Of a DNA stretch of 64,000 nucleotides, positions 43,159 through 52,356 are shown piece after piece (the first letter of the stretch is position 1; each line of letters starts with the position of its first letter). The stretch is from Bacillota bacterium (GTDB taxonomy: Bacteria > Bacillota > Clostridia > Christensenellales > Aristaeellaceae), in NCBI GenBank assembly GCA_023404345.1, contig JAEYCB010000062.1:1-64000 (forward strand), in the 5' to 3' direction. The notes beneath the pieces were generated by a model. It searched no databases, had not been told where the DNA came from, and saw nothing but the letters and a program-made list of their open reading frames with translations. A program made the translations under genes and the position numbers.

Positions 43159-43854
43159 ATGTTTCCCGGTTTTCCTGAAGAAACGGTCCGCTTTTTTCTG
43201 GACCTGCGTTTTCATAATGAAACGTCTTGGTTTCACGCTCACCGTGAGGCGTACGAGGCATATGTGCGAAAGCCCTTTTCGCAGTTTATTGAGGCCATGA
43301 CCCCCACGGTTATGAGCATTGCAGATGATATGGAAACCCGCCCCAACAAATGTCTGGCACGCATCAACCGCGATATCCGTTTCACGCGTGATAAATCGCC
43401 CTATCGGGACCACATGTGGATGCTGTTCCGACGTTCGGGTGAGGAACGGGAACATTCTGTCATGTATTGGTTTGAGCTCTCGCCCGAAGTGGTGGAATGG
43501 GGCGTGGGTTTTTGGGGTTACAACCGCCCGGCCATGGATGCCCTGCGACAGCGTATGGTGAAAAAGCCCGCTGAGGTACGCAGGGTGCTGCGCCAGTGCG
43601 GCATCCCGGACGAAACGTTGCACATCTATGGCGACCGCTACAAAAGCATGAAGCCTCCGGCGGGCATGCCCGCCGATTTGGCCATGCTCTATCCCTGCAA
43701 GGAGATTTATGTCAAGCGTGTGGGTGTACCGCTGGGAGAGAGCTACCGGCCTGAGATCATTGACAGGGTTTCAGAGGATTTTCTGCGCTTAAAGCCCCTC
43801 TATCTCCTGCTTCGGCAGGCTGCAGATGAGGGCATGGCAAAGCTGGATGCATAG
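43159..43854 (+). CDS. DUF2461 family protein
   Basis: 231 residues of the DUF2461 (TIGR02453-type) family, a conserved cytoplasmic family without an established function. Typical segments are FPEETVRFFLDLRFHN, CLARINRDIRFTRDKSPYRDH and SVMYWFELSPEVVEWGVGFW. The length is normal. The phosphohexomutase follows after 23 bases and may be cotranscribed from the promoter at 43103. Confidence 0.85.
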   Translation: MFPGFPEETVRFFLDLRFHNETSWFHAHREAYEAYVRKPFSQFIEAMTPTVMSIADDMETRPNKCLARINRDIRFTRDKSPYRDHMWMLFRRSGEEREHSVMYWFELSPEVVEWGVGFWGYNRPAMDALRQRMVKKPAEVRRVLRQCGIPDETLHIYGDRYKSMKPPAGMPADLAMLYPCKEIYVKRVGVPLGESYRPEIIDRVSEDFLRLKPLYLLLRQAADEGMAKLDA

Positions 43855-43877
43855 TTGTATTGAAGGAGAGTGGCATC

Positions 43878-45383
43878 ATGGATTACCGAAAGCTCAAAAG
43901 CGGGTCCGATGTGCGCGGCGTTGCCGTGGGCGAGGGTGCAACCCTTACCCCGGATGTGGCTAAAACGCTGGGCTTGGCTTTTGCCCGCTATGTAGCCGGA
44001 AAAACCGGCAAGCCCGTGGAGCGCGTCACCATCGCGCTGGGACGCGACAGCCGCGTATCGGGTCCGCAACTGCTGGAGGCTGCGGCGCAGGGCATCGCGT
44101 CTGCGGGTGCAAAGGCGGTTGATTACGGCATGTGCACCACGCCAGCCATGTATATGGCCATTTTGACAGAAGGCTTTCAGCCGGATGGGTCCATCATGGT
44201 GACGGCAAGCCATCATCCATGGCAGCTCAATGGATTGAAATTCTTCACCGGCGAAGGTGGACTGGGATTCCATGAGCTGGATGAAGTGCTGGATATGGCA
44301 AAAAGTCTTGAGAAAGATCTGCCCCGTGCTTCCGGCGAAATCGTCAGTACGCCGTTCCTGCCCACCTATGAGAATCATCTTAAGCAGCTCATAATCAACG
44401 GCGTGGACCCGGAGGTGCAAAAGCCACTGCTGGGACTGCATGTGGTGGTGGATGCGGGCAACGGCGCAGGTGGCTTCTATGCCAATATGCTGGAGGACCT
44501 GGGCGCATGGATTGAGGGCAGCCAGTTCTTGGAGCCGGACGGCCATTTTCCCAACCATATTCCCAATCCCGAAAACAAGGAAGCCATGGCATCCATCTCC
44601 GCAGCCGTCAAACGTGTGGAGGCAGATCTGGGCGTGATTTTTGACGCGGATTGCGATCGTGCGGCCATTGTGGATCACACGGGCAAGGAAATTAACCGCA
44701 ACCGCCTGATTGCCATGATCAGCGCCATTTTGCTGGACGAGATGCCTGGCGCGACCATCGTGACCGATTCGGTTACCTCCTCCGGCCTGTCGGATTTCAT
44801 CCGTGAGTGGGGCGGCGAGCATTATCGCTATAAACGCGGCTATCGCAATGTGATTGATGAGGCCGTGCGTCTCAACAAGGCGGGTATCGACTGCCCGCTC
44901 GCCATTGAAACGAGCGGGCATGCGGCCCTGCGTGACAACCATTTCCTGGACGATGGCATGTACTTGGTTACGGTGCTTCTGATCAAGGCCATGCAGATGA
45001 AGCAGCAGGGCAAGTCGCTCAGCTCTTTGCTGGACGGCCTGCGCGAACCCGTAGAGAGCACGGAAATCCGCCTGCCGGTCACCTGCGAGGACTTTGCCGC
45101 CGCTGCCCGTCAGATCATTGAATATGTGCTGGATTATGCCAGCAGCCATGAGGACTGGCATGTGGCCCCCGACAACCGCGAGGGCGTGCGCATCTCTTTC
45201 GATATCGATGGAGAAATTGGAAGTGCATGGTTTTTGCTGCGCTTGAGCGTGCACGATCCTGTCATGCCCCTTAACGCCGAAAGTGACGTGCCTGGCGGGG
45301 TGAAGGCGGTGTTGGGCAAGCTGTACGATGCGCTCAAGGACCAGCAGGGCGTGGACCTTGGGCCGCTTAAGGCTGCACTGTAA
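43878..45383 (+). CDS. Phosphomannomutase/phosphoglucomutase family protein
   Basis: 501 residues of the alpha-D-phosphohexomutase family, which moves phosphate between C1 and C6 of hexoses. The phosphoserine loop reads TASHHPWQLNGLKF (canonical TASHNP), the metal loop DADCDRAAIVD (canonical DGDxDR), and the sugar loop includes IETSGHAALRDN. The Ala in place of Gly in the metal loop and His in place of Asn in the serine loop suggest a divergent branch close to plant-type PMM/PGM. ATG 43878 follows AAGGAGAG. It could process glucose 1-phosphate, though the GH65 product would be the beta anomer. The end overlaps the convergent GH18 gene by 17 bases. Confidence 0.87.
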   Translation: MDYRKLKSGSDVRGVAVGEGATLTPDVAKTLGLAFARYVAGKTGKPVERVTIALGRDSRVSGPQLLEAAAQGIASAGAKAVDYGMCTTPAMYMAILTEGFQPDGSIMVTASHHPWQLNGLKFFTGEGGLGFHELDEVLDMAKSLEKDLPRASGEIVSTPFLPTYENHLKQLIINGVDPEVQKPLLGLHVVVDAGNGAGGFYANMLEDLGAWIEGSQFLEPDGHFPNHIPNPENKEAMASISAAVKRVEADLGVIFDADCDRAAIVDHTGKEINRNRLIAMISAILLDEMPGATIVTDSVTSSGLSDFIREWGGEHYRYKRGYRNVIDEAVRLNKAGIDCPLAIETSGHAALRDNHFLDDGMYLVTVLLIKAMQMKQQGKSLSSLLDGLREPVESTEIRLPVTCEDFAAAARQIIEYVLDYASSHEDWHVAPDNREGVRISFDIDGEIGSAWFLLRLSVHDPVMPLNAESDVPGGVKAVLGKLYDALKDQQGVDLGPLKAAL

Positions 45384-46530
45384 GGGCGCCGCTTAGGCTT
45401 TCGTGCATGGCGGTGAGCAGCTCTCCGCTGGAATCACCGCCGTATTCCCAGCACATAAGCCCCATCAGGTTGTTTTCCACTGCATAGGCGCCTTTGTAAT
45501 GGATGGACACTGGGTCGTCATAGGTCCAGAACGTCGTGCCGTCCGTCGCGTAAGGCGCCTTTGCCTGTTCGTCAAAGCCGGTTTTGGCATTGGCCAGTAC
45601 GGCTTTAAGCCGGTCGTAGGTGAGAGACTTGCCCGTGCCGGTGGCCTGAGACCAGACGGGTTGACTGGTGTTTTGTTTCAGGGTGAAGCTGCGGCCATAG
45701 AAGGCTGTTCCAATCATGATCTTTCCGCGGGGAATGCCGGCCTCCACATAGCTGCGTACGGCCAGGTCCACGCTTTGCGGATAGTTTTCGCTGGCACCGT
45801 AGAGCGGGGTATGGTGGCTGGCGACGCCCTCGGCCTGCAGGTCGTAGGTCATAAGGTTTACCTGGTCGCACAACGCACCGATAGCCTTCACATCCAGATT
45901 GCGGATATGCCAGGGATCGCCGCCCAGGGCTACGGCCAGCGTGCGGGGTTTGCCATCCTGCGCGGTCAGGCGATCCAGCCCCTCGCGCAGCGCCTGGAGC
46001 AGCAGCGTGAAGTTCTTTCGGTCATTGGCGCTGGAGGCGATACCTGCCGCCGAAGAACCGGGATACTCCCAGTCGATGTCCACGCCCAGAAAGCCATAGC
46101 GTTCCATCAGGACCAGCGTGCTGTCTACAAAGCGCGTGCGGCCGTCTGCGGTGGATGCGGCCTGTGAAAACCCATCCGCGCCCCATCCGCCGATGGCCAG
46201 CACAGGCATAATATGCGAATGCTTTTCCACATAGCGGCGGAACACGTCGATGCTTTGCCAATGACTGCCGGACACCTCGCCGTTTTTGATGAGTGCGAAG
46301 GAATAGCTCAGCTGGTCCAAATGAGGCGCGTCGCTGTCGCGCAGTTCAAGGCCAGCACGGTCATACACGTAGGCGGCAGTGCGCCTGCCGCTGGAAGCGG
46401 CGGCTTCGGCCTCCGAGGGATAGAAGGGGCCAGGGGAGGTCTGTATTCCCGTTCCCAGCCACATCAGCGACGCCAGCGCCAGGCTGCGCAGCGCAAACCG
46501 CCGCCTTGGGCGCAGGGAGAATCGTTTCAT
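45367..46530 (-). CDS. Secreted GH18 glycoside hydrolase
   Basis: 387 residues. A twin-arginine-like or strongly basic signal region (SLRPRRRFALRSLALASLMW) precedes the GH18 barrel, with IMPVLAIGGWG and the catalytic GVDIDWEYPG (DxxDxDxE complete). VNLMTYDLQ and GLMCWEYGGD form later barrel strands. The family cleaves chitin or N-acetylglucosamine linkages in peptidoglycan; spore-former homologues act on cortex. No LysM or chitin-binding domain is attached. The start at 46530 follows AAAGGAG; the frame to 46599 lacks a site. Confidence 0.88.
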   Translation of the reverse strand: MKRFSLRPRRRFALRSLALASLMWLGTGIQTSPGPFYPSEAEAAASSGRRTAAYVYDRAGLELRDSDAPHLDQLSYSFALIKNGEVSGSHWQSIDVFRRYVEKHSHIMPVLAIGGWGADGFSQAASTADGRTRFVDSTLVLMERYGFLGVDIDWEYPGSSAAGIASSANDRKNFTLLLQALREGLDRLTAQDGKPRTLAVALGGDPWHIRNLDVKAIGALCDQVNLMTYDLQAEGVASHHTPLYGASENYPQSVDLAVRSYVEAGIPRGKIMIGTAFYGRSFTLKQNTSQPVWSQATGTGKSLTYDRLKAVLANAKTGFDEQAKAPYATDGTTFWTYDDPVSIHYKGAYAVENNLMGLMCWEYGGDSSGELLTAMHESLSGALTVQP

Positions 46531-46651
46531 CGGGGATAACTCCTTTCCGCATGGCTGTAATTCGGCGCAAGTATACCATGTCCGCAACCGTGTGGGCAAT
46601 GTTACATGTTGCTATGGCAATGCTTGAAACAACTGCAAGGAGGGCAAAATC

Positions 46652-47122
46652 ATGGCTGATTACATCATGGATATGCGAAAGCGCGTGGGGCACATCCCCT
46701 TGATGCAGTGCGGCGCATCGGTCATTGTGGAAAATGAGCGGGGCGAGATTTTGCTCCAGCAGCGCTCTGACAGCGGCGCATGGGGTTATCCCGGCGGTGC
46801 GGTGGAGCTCTATGAGCGCGTGGAGGATGCCGCCCGGCGCGAACTTTTTGAGGAAACGGGCCTTCACGCCGGGAAAATGGAGCTGCTGGGCGTGTTTTCG
46901 GGGCCGGAGATGGCCTATACCTATCCCAACGGAGACCAGGTGAGCAATGTAGATATCGTCTTTGTATGCCGGGATTGGCGAGGCGAACTCGTGTGCCAGC
47001 CGGGTGAGGTGGAGGCTCTGGCCTTTTTTGCGCCGGAGGCGCTGCCCTCGCCTCTGCATGAGGTGGATTATCCCGCTCTGAACGCCTGGATGCAGCTTCG
47101 GGAGGAAAGGAAACGCAAATGA
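46652..47122 (+). CDS. Nudix hydrolase
   Basis: 156 residues. The Nudix box GGAVELYERVEDAARRELFEETGL (written here as its positions, about 47-70) contains the REL-EE metal residues. Nudix proteins hydrolyse nucleoside diphosphates linked to another group; the substrate here is not predictable. GGAGGG precedes ATG 46652. It overlaps the LysR gene by ATGA, so the two form an operon and the regulator may control or sense its chemistry. Confidence 0.88.
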   Translation: MADYIMDMRKRVGHIPLMQCGASVIVENERGEILLQQRSDSGAWGYPGGAVELYERVEDAARRELFEETGLHAGKMELLGVFSGPEMAYTYPNGDQVSNVDIVFVCRDWRGELVCQPGEVEALAFFAPEALPSPLHEVDYPALNAWMQLREERKRK

Positions 47123-48030
47123 ACATCCATCAGCTTCGCTGCGCCGTTACCGTAGCGCGTCTGGGTTCGCAGACGCGCGCCGCTGAGGAGCTGTACATGA
47201 GCCAGCCGAATTTGAGCAAAGCGCTCAAGGACTTGAAGCAGACGTGTGGCTTTCGTATCTTTACACGCACGGGCACGGGAATGGCACCCACCCGCCGGGG
47301 TGAGGAGTTCTTGGAGCATGCCAGGGCTGTGCTGGAAAAGCTGGACCTGATGGATGCGATCTATCAGGGGCAGGACCGCCGTTCGGCCAGCCTGAACATA
47401 GCAGTGTGCGGAGCGGGTTATCTGTCGCGGGCACTGTGCGCGTTTCTGGATGAAATCAACCCTGCCGAGGGGCTGGAAATCAACCTGCGCGAGGGACGCG
47501 CAGAGGAAGTGGTGCGCGCCGTGTTGGATCGTGAGGCGGAGATTGGCGTGATCCGCTATGCTGTGGAACGGCAAAATCGGGTCCTGGCTGCGCTGGATGA
47601 GCAGGGACTGCACTACCTGCTGTACTGGACTTTCCGGCATAAGGCGGTTATGTCCCGGCACCACCCGCTAGCCGGAGAAAGACGGCTGGAGAAAGCACAG
47701 CTCGCGCCATACGCTGAAGTGGCGCTTGCATCAGAGCTGTCGCCCCTGCAGCAGGAAACGCAAATAGCAGAAAGACCACGCAAACGCTTACGCGTCTGCG
47801 ATCAGGCTACGCGGCTGGAATTGGTTTCCCGGTCACAGACAGCCTACCTGTGGTCGCCGCCTCAGCCGGCAGAAATTTTGGAGCGCTACGGTTTAATACA
47901 GCTTGACGTGAAGGACATGCCCGACTATCAGGACGCCCTGATTTACCCCCGCGGTTATCATATGAGCCGCTGGGAGCAGGCGTTCTATGACCTAGCCCGG
48001 AAAGAAGCGCAGCTGGCTGAACAGGGATAA
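47119..48030 (+). CDS. LysR-family transcriptional regulator
   Basis: 303 residues. An N-terminal winged helix (LRCAVTVARLGSQTRAAEELY, then MSQPNLSKALKDLK) is followed by a LysR effector-binding domain. It starts inside the Nudix stop codon. The target is unknown; the divergent or neighbouring genes do not include a classic LysR-controlled enzyme. A terminator follows. Confidence 0.9.
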   Translation: MNIHQLRCAVTVARLGSQTRAAEELYMSQPNLSKALKDLKQTCGFRIFTRTGTGMAPTRRGEEFLEHARAVLEKLDLMDAIYQGQDRRSASLNIAVCGAGYLSRALCAFLDEINPAEGLEINLREGRAEEVVRAVLDREAEIGVIRYAVERQNRVLAALDEQGLHYLLYWTFRHKAVMSRHHPLAGERRLEKAQLAPYAEVALASELSPLQQETQIAERPRKRLRVCDQATRLELVSRSQTAYLWSPPQPAEILERYGLIQLDVKDMPDYQDALIYPRGYHMSRWEQAFYDLARKEAQLAEQG

Positions 48031-48043
48031 AGCGGGCGCATTT

Positions 48044-48082
48044 GTCCAGCTTTCCACCGGATTGGAGAACTGGACTTTTTTT
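48044..48082 (+). terminator. Terminator after the LysR gene
   Basis: GTCCAG and CTGGAC arms with inner TTCC/GGA pairing, followed by TTTTTTT. Confidence 0.7.
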
Positions 48083-48134
48083 ATGTTTTGTGTCACAATA
48101 GCACCGAATCTTTTAGCACAGGAGGCGTGTTCCT

Positions 48135-49472
48135 TTGGCCATGGATCTTACGGAGGGCAAGCCGGATCGGGTATTGTGGCGCTATTCGCTCCCATTGTTC
48201 GGAAGCATCGTTTTCCAGCAGCTTTACAACATTGCGGATAGCTTTGTGGCAGGCAAATTCGTCGGTGAACAGGCGCTGGCCGCCGTGGGCAACAGTTACG
48301 AGGTCACGTTGATCTATCTGTCCTTCGCCGTAGGGCTGAATATCGGTGCATCGGTGGTTACGGCCCGGCTATTCGGAGCCCGCAGAATTGGACAGATGAA
48401 GACGGCGGTTAACACCGCCTTTCTGCTGTGTTTGGCCGTTTGCGCTGCACTGATGACACTCGGTTTTCTCTTCAGTCCCGCACTGATTCACGCAATCCAA
48501 ACTCCGCCGGAAATCTATGACGATACCATGCTCTACCTCAATATTTATACTGGCGGATTGGTGTTCCTGTTCTTCTATAATATCGCCACAGGCATTTTCG
48601 CCTCTTTGGGAGATTCCCGCACACCTTTCCTGTTTCTGGCAGTTTCCTCCATTGCCAACATCGCGCTGGACGTGCTGTTTGTTACGGCACTGAATATGGG
48701 CGTAGCGGGCGTGGCGTGGGCCACATTCCTGTGTCAGGGCGTCAGCTGCGTGCTGGCAGTATTGGCCTTGTTCAGAGCCCTATCACGCATGGAGGCGGAT
48801 GAGCCGCCGCGGCTGTTTTCAGGCCGAGTGCTGGCCAACTTGATCAAAATTGCTCTTCCCAGCACACTGCAGCAATGCTTTATCTCTGTGGGTAACATTC
48901 TGATTCAGAGCATCATCAACGGTTTTGGCACCAGCGCCATCGCCGGCTATGCCGCAGCGGTGAAGTTTAACAACTTTGCCGTGACCAGCTTTAATACTTT
49001 GGGTAATGGCATGAGCAACTTTGCCGCTCAGAACCTGGGCGCCATGCGGTCCGATCGTGTGCGTGAAGGATACCGGGGATGCCTGAAGATGATGGCGGGT
49101 ATCGCCACGCTGTTTGCGGCGGTGTATGTATTCTTAGGCCCACAGGTGATTCAGCTCTTCCTCAACGGGGAAAACGTTCAGGCATTGGCTGTGGGCACCC
49201 AATTCTTGCGCATCGTGTCCCCATTCTATTACATGGTTGCGCTGAAACTGGCTACCGACGGCGTGCTGCGCGGGGCAGGCCGCATGGGCGAATTTATGAC
49301 CGATACCTTTGTGGATTTGGCTCTGCGCGTAGCGCTGTCCTTTGCGCTGGCGGCACCTCTGGGCCTTACAGGTGTGTGGTGGAGCTGGCCGGTAAGCTGG
49401 ACCATAGCTACGGCGATCGCCATTTTCTTCTATCGCCGGGGCCGCTGGGCTGTGCTGGGAGAAGAACGCTAA
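48135..49472 (+). CDS. MATE-family efflux transporter
   Basis: 445 residues, twelve hydrophobic segments in two MATE repeats: GSIVFQQLYNIADSFVAGKFVG in the first and ALPSTLQQCFISVGNILIQSII in the second (both typical, given in part). MATE proteins export cationic drugs or metabolites with H+ or Na+. The start is TTG 48135, nine bases after GGAGG; ATG 48141 is 15 bases away. It is monocistronic and precedes the SRP RNA. Confidence 0.9.
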   Translation: MAMDLTEGKPDRVLWRYSLPLFGSIVFQQLYNIADSFVAGKFVGEQALAAVGNSYEVTLIYLSFAVGLNIGASVVTARLFGARRIGQMKTAVNTAFLLCLAVCAALMTLGFLFSPALIHAIQTPPEIYDDTMLYLNIYTGGLVFLFFYNIATGIFASLGDSRTPFLFLAVSSIANIALDVLFVTALNMGVAGVAWATFLCQGVSCVLAVLALFRALSRMEADEPPRLFSGRVLANLIKIALPSTLQQCFISVGNILIQSIINGFGTSAIAGYAAAVKFNNFAVTSFNTLGNGMSNFAAQNLGAMRSDRVREGYRGCLKMMAGIATLFAAVYVFLGPQVIQLFLNGENVQALAVGTQFLRIVSPFYYMVALKLATDGVLRGAGRMGEFMTDTFVDLALRVALSFALAAPLGLTGVWWSWPVSWTIATAIAIFFYRRGRWAVLGEER

Positions 49473-49494
49473 ACAAAAAAGACGAACAAAATAC

Positions 49495-49523
49495 TTGCGT
49501 TTTTGAATAACGTCATGTAAAAT
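49495..49523 (+). promoter_or_regulatory. Promoter of the SRP RNA
   Basis: TTGCGT (49495-49500), a 17-base spacer and TAAAAT (49518-49523), placing the start at about 49530, exactly at the RNA's outer stem. Confidence 0.75.
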
Positions 49524-49530
49524 AGGTAAG

Positions 49531-49657
49531 CCGAGTGCATGATGACGGTTGAGTCCTGTGCGATTTCAACGCGTGAACCCTGTCAGGTCCGGAAGGAAGC
49601 AGCAGTAAGCGCAGTTTGGGATGTGCTGCGGGGTTGCTCTGCCTGAGTGTGCTCGGT
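49531..49657 (+). ncRNA. ffs: Small signal recognition particle RNA (4.5S type)
   Basis: The conserved SRP domain IV is present: CCTGTCAGGTCCGGAAGGAA then GCAGCAGTAAG. The ends pair (CCGAG near 49531 with CTCGG near 49652), and TTTTTT follows as the terminator. At about 127 bases it is the short form without the full Alu domain found in Bacillus. It binds Ffh and targets membrane and secreted proteins. Edges are accurate to a few bases. Confidence 0.93.
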
Positions 49658-49693
49658 TTTTTACTTTCATGTTTAGGATAAGGGGGAACAGAG

Positions 49694-50944
49694 ATGGACT
49701 ACAGGCATGTGATGGAAACCGACCCCGAACTTTTCAAGGCGATCACTGATGAGGTGCGGCGCCAGCGCGAGCACATTGAGCTGATCGCCTCGGAAAACTT
49801 TGTTTCACCCGCTGTGATGGAGGCCATGGGTTCGCCCCTTACCAACAAATACGCGGAGGGATATCCTGCCAAGAGGTATTATGGCGGCTGCCAATACGTG
49901 GATGTAGCGGAAAACCTGGCTCGTGACCGTGCCAAGCTGCTCTTTGGCGCCGAGCATGCCAATGTCCAGCCCCACAGCGGTGCACAGGCCAATACCGCTG
50001 TTTATTTTGCCATGCTCAATCCCGGTGATACGGTGCTTGGCATGAATTTGTCCCATGGCGGCCATCTGACCCACGGCAGCCCTGTGAACATCAGCGGCAA
50101 GTATTTTCACTTTGTTCCCTATGGTGTGGATGAGGCTACTGGCCTTATTGACTATGACGCAGTGCGCGCCTTGGCGTTGGAGAACAAGCCCCGCATGATC
50201 GTGGCGGGTGCTTCGGCTTATCCTCGCGCCATCGACTTTGCCCGCCTGCGTGAGATCGCCGACGAGGTAGGCGCACTTTTGATGGTGGATATGGCCCACA
50301 TTGCTGGCCTGGTGGCTGCCGGCATGCACCAGAGTCCCGTGCCCTATGCCGATTTCGTTACCACCACCACGCACAAGACCCTGCGCGGTCCGCGCGGCGG
50401 CCTGATCCTGTGCCGTGAGCAGTATGCCAAGGCCATCGACAAGGCCATTTTCCCCGGCACGCAGGGTGGTCCGCTCATGCACGTAATCGCCGCCAAGGCT
50501 GTGTGCTTCCTGGAGGCGCTTCGGCCCGAATTTAAGGCCTACCAGTGCCAGATTATTGCCAATGCCAAGGCACTGGAAAACGCCTTCCGTCAAAACGGCA
50601 TCCGCATGGTATCTGACGGTACGGACAATCATCTGATTTTGATGGATCTTACCGGCACCGGCCGCACCGGCAAGGAGATGGAAGCGCTGCTGGGTGAGTG
50701 CAACATCACCGTCAACAAAAACACCATTCCCGGTGAGCAGCTCAGTCCCATGATCACCAGCGGCGTGCGCGTGGGTACTCCTGCTGTGACCACCCGCGGC
50801 ATGGTGGAAAGCGACATGGAGCTGGTGGCGGGCTTTATTCGCCGCGTGCTGGAGGGCGGCGAGGATGCCTGCCCCGGCGTGAAGGCCGATGTGCTTGAGA
50901 TGATGAAGCGTTTCCCGCTGTACGAAGGGTTTCCAAATGAATGA
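49694..50944 (+). CDS. glyA: Serine hydroxymethyltransferase
   Basis: 416 residues, a PLP enzyme converting serine and tetrahydrofolate to glycine and methylene-tetrahydrofolate. ELIASENFVS at the N-terminus, the PLP lysine in VTTTTHKTLRGPRGG and the TSGVRVGTPAVTTRG end are all canonical, and the length is normal. GGGGGAAC precedes ATG 49694. Its end overlaps yraN by eight bases. No glycine riboswitch is seen between the SRP RNA and glyA. Confidence 0.97.
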   Translation: MDYRHVMETDPELFKAITDEVRRQREHIELIASENFVSPAVMEAMGSPLTNKYAEGYPAKRYYGGCQYVDVAENLARDRAKLLFGAEHANVQPHSGAQANTAVYFAMLNPGDTVLGMNLSHGGHLTHGSPVNISGKYFHFVPYGVDEATGLIDYDAVRALALENKPRMIVAGASAYPRAIDFARLREIADEVGALLMVDMAHIAGLVAAGMHQSPVPYADFVTTTTHKTLRGPRGGLILCREQYAKAIDKAIFPGTQGGPLMHVIAAKAVCFLEALRPEFKAYQCQIIANAKALENAFRQNGIRMVSDGTDNHLILMDLTGTGRTGKEMEALLGECNITVNKNTIPGEQLSPMITSGVRVGTPAVTTRGMVESDMELVAGFIRRVLEGGEDACPGVKADVLEMMKRFPLYEGFPNE

Positions 50945-51305
50945 TCACCTGCCTGCCTATGCCAAGGGCGTGCTGGGTGAGGCGGCCGTATGCGACCGCC
51001 TGACTGATGGGGGAATGGAACTGCTTGAGCGGCGGTTCCGTTCCCCTTTTGGCGAAATCGATTTGGTGATGCTTGAGGGCGATACGCTGGTTTTTGTGGA
51101 AGTGAAGCTGCGCACCCGTGGCGGTACGGAGGCTGCTCAAGCGGCCGTAACCCCGGCCAAGTGCCGCCGCCTGATAGAAACGGCTCGCTGCTATTTGGGC
51201 ATGCATCCTGAGCACGAGGGCCGCTGCATACGTTTCGACGTGGTTACAGTGTCGGGAGAGGGCATCCATCATATCCCCAATGCCTTTTCCGGCAGCGAGT
51301 GGTAG
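50937..51305 (+). CDS. YraN/UPF0102 family endonuclease-like protein
   Basis: 122 residues of the YraN family, with the restriction-endonuclease-like fold: G-GEIDLVMLEGDTLVFVEVK carries the D and ExK-like catalytic residues. The biological role is not established. It overlaps the 3' end of glyA by eight bases. The normal genome neighbour rnhB is not seen here. Confidence 0.9.
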   Translation: MNDHLPAYAKGVLGEAAVCDRLTDGGMELLERRFRSPFGEIDLVMLEGDTLVFVEVKLRTRGGTEAAQAAVTPAKCRRLIETARCYLGMHPEHEGRCIRFDVVTVSGEGIHHIPNAFSGSEW

Positions 51306-51308
51306 GCA

Positions 51309-51337
51309 TTGACACCCCTTGTGCAAAATGATATGAT
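51309..51337 (+). promoter_or_regulatory. Promoter of the PfkB kinase gene
   Basis: TTGACA (51309-51314), a 17-base spacer and TATGAT (51332-51337), immediately after the yraN stop. Confidence 0.75.
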
Positions 51338-51380
51338 GCAGGTAGTCCGATCTGCAAACAGAACTGAGGTGCCGTATTTA

Positions 51381-52265
51381 ATGAAGATTCTTAACTATGG
51401 TTCGATGAACATCGACAACGTCTATTCCGTTCAGCATATGGCAAAGCCGGGTGAAACCATCCTGGCTACGGGCCGCGGGGTGTTTTGCGGCGGCAAGGGC
51501 CTCAACCAGTCCATTGCCATCGCCAAGGCTGGCGGTCAGGTGTGCCATGCGGGTATCGTGGGCGAGGATGGCGACATGCTGCTGGACGCCCTGCAAGCTG
51601 CCGGCGTGGATACCACCTGTGTGCGCAAGGCCGCCGGCCCCAGCTCCCATACGGTGATTCAGGTGGATGCTGGAGGCCAGAACAGCATCATCGTTTTTGG
51701 CGGGGAAAATATGCGCCCCACCGAAGCGGATATTGACCGCATGCTGGAGGGCTTTGGTCCCGGTGACGCTGTCATCATGCAAAATGAGTTGTATAACTCT
51801 CCACTGATGATGCGTAAGGCTGCTCAAAAGGGCCTATGTGTTATCTTCAATCCTTCTCCTGTGAATGACGCGCTGGCCGATTACCCGCTGGAAAGTGTCA
51901 GCTGGTTTTTGCTTAATGAAATCGAGGGTGGCGCTCTCACCGGCCAAACAGACCCGCAGGCCATTCTGGCGGGGATGAAGGAAAAGTACCCCAATGCTTC
52001 CGTGGTGCTGACCTTGGGTGCTGACGGTGCATATTGCCTGCACGACGGGCAAACCGTGTACCAGCCTGCTTTCCGCGTCAAAGCGGTGGATACGACTGCG
52101 GCGGGCGACACCTTTACGGGCTATTTCGTATCTGGTCTGGCGCAGGGTATGCCTATGGAACGCATCATGAAGCGCGCCGCGCGTGCATCTTCCATCGCGG
52201 TGGGGCGCATGGGCGCAGCTGATTCCATCCCGCTGGTGGATGAGGTGAATGTAGCGGAAGATTGA
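51381..52265 (+). CDS. PfkB-family sugar kinase, ribokinase-like
   Basis: 294 residues. The N-terminal GRGVFCGGKGLNQSIAIAKAG and the C-terminal DTTAAGDTFTGYFVSGLA (anion hole and catalytic Asp) are the two PfkB signatures, closest to ribokinases. It would phosphorylate ribose or a related sugar at C5. ATG 51381 follows GAGGTG; the longer frame begins within the promoter and is rejected. It is alone in its unit and about 19 kb from the BMC operon, so a link with the pentose pathway there is only a possibility. Confidence 0.88.
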   Translation: MKILNYGSMNIDNVYSVQHMAKPGETILATGRGVFCGGKGLNQSIAIAKAGGQVCHAGIVGEDGDMLLDALQAAGVDTTCVRKAAGPSSHTVIQVDAGGQNSIIVFGGENMRPTEADIDRMLEGFGPGDAVIMQNELYNSPLMMRKAAQKGLCVIFNPSPVNDALADYPLESVSWFLLNEIEGGALTGQTDPQAILAGMKEKYPNASVVLTLGADGAYCLHDGQTVYQPAFRVKAVDTTAAGDTFTGYFVSGLAQGMPMERIMKRAARASSIAVGRMGAADSIPLVDEVNVAED

Positions 52266-52288
52266 TGGTTGCAAATAATGAAAGGTTG

Positions 52289-52330
52289 ACACAGCCCCGG
52301 CACATCATATTCGGTGCGCCGGGGCTGTGT
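52289..52330 (+). terminator. Terminator-like hairpin after the PfkB kinase
   Basis: A 13-bp perfect stem (ACACAGCCCCGGC / GCCGGGGCTGTGT) with a 16-base loop; the T tract is weak. Confidence 0.6.
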
Positions 52331-52356
52331 ATGTTATGCAACAGGAGCATGGAAAC

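Noticed and set aside
49560..49640. Possible glycine or other riboswitch before glyA
   Set aside because: The conserved CCTGTCAGGTCCGGAAGG segment identifies this as SRP RNA with its own promoter and terminator.
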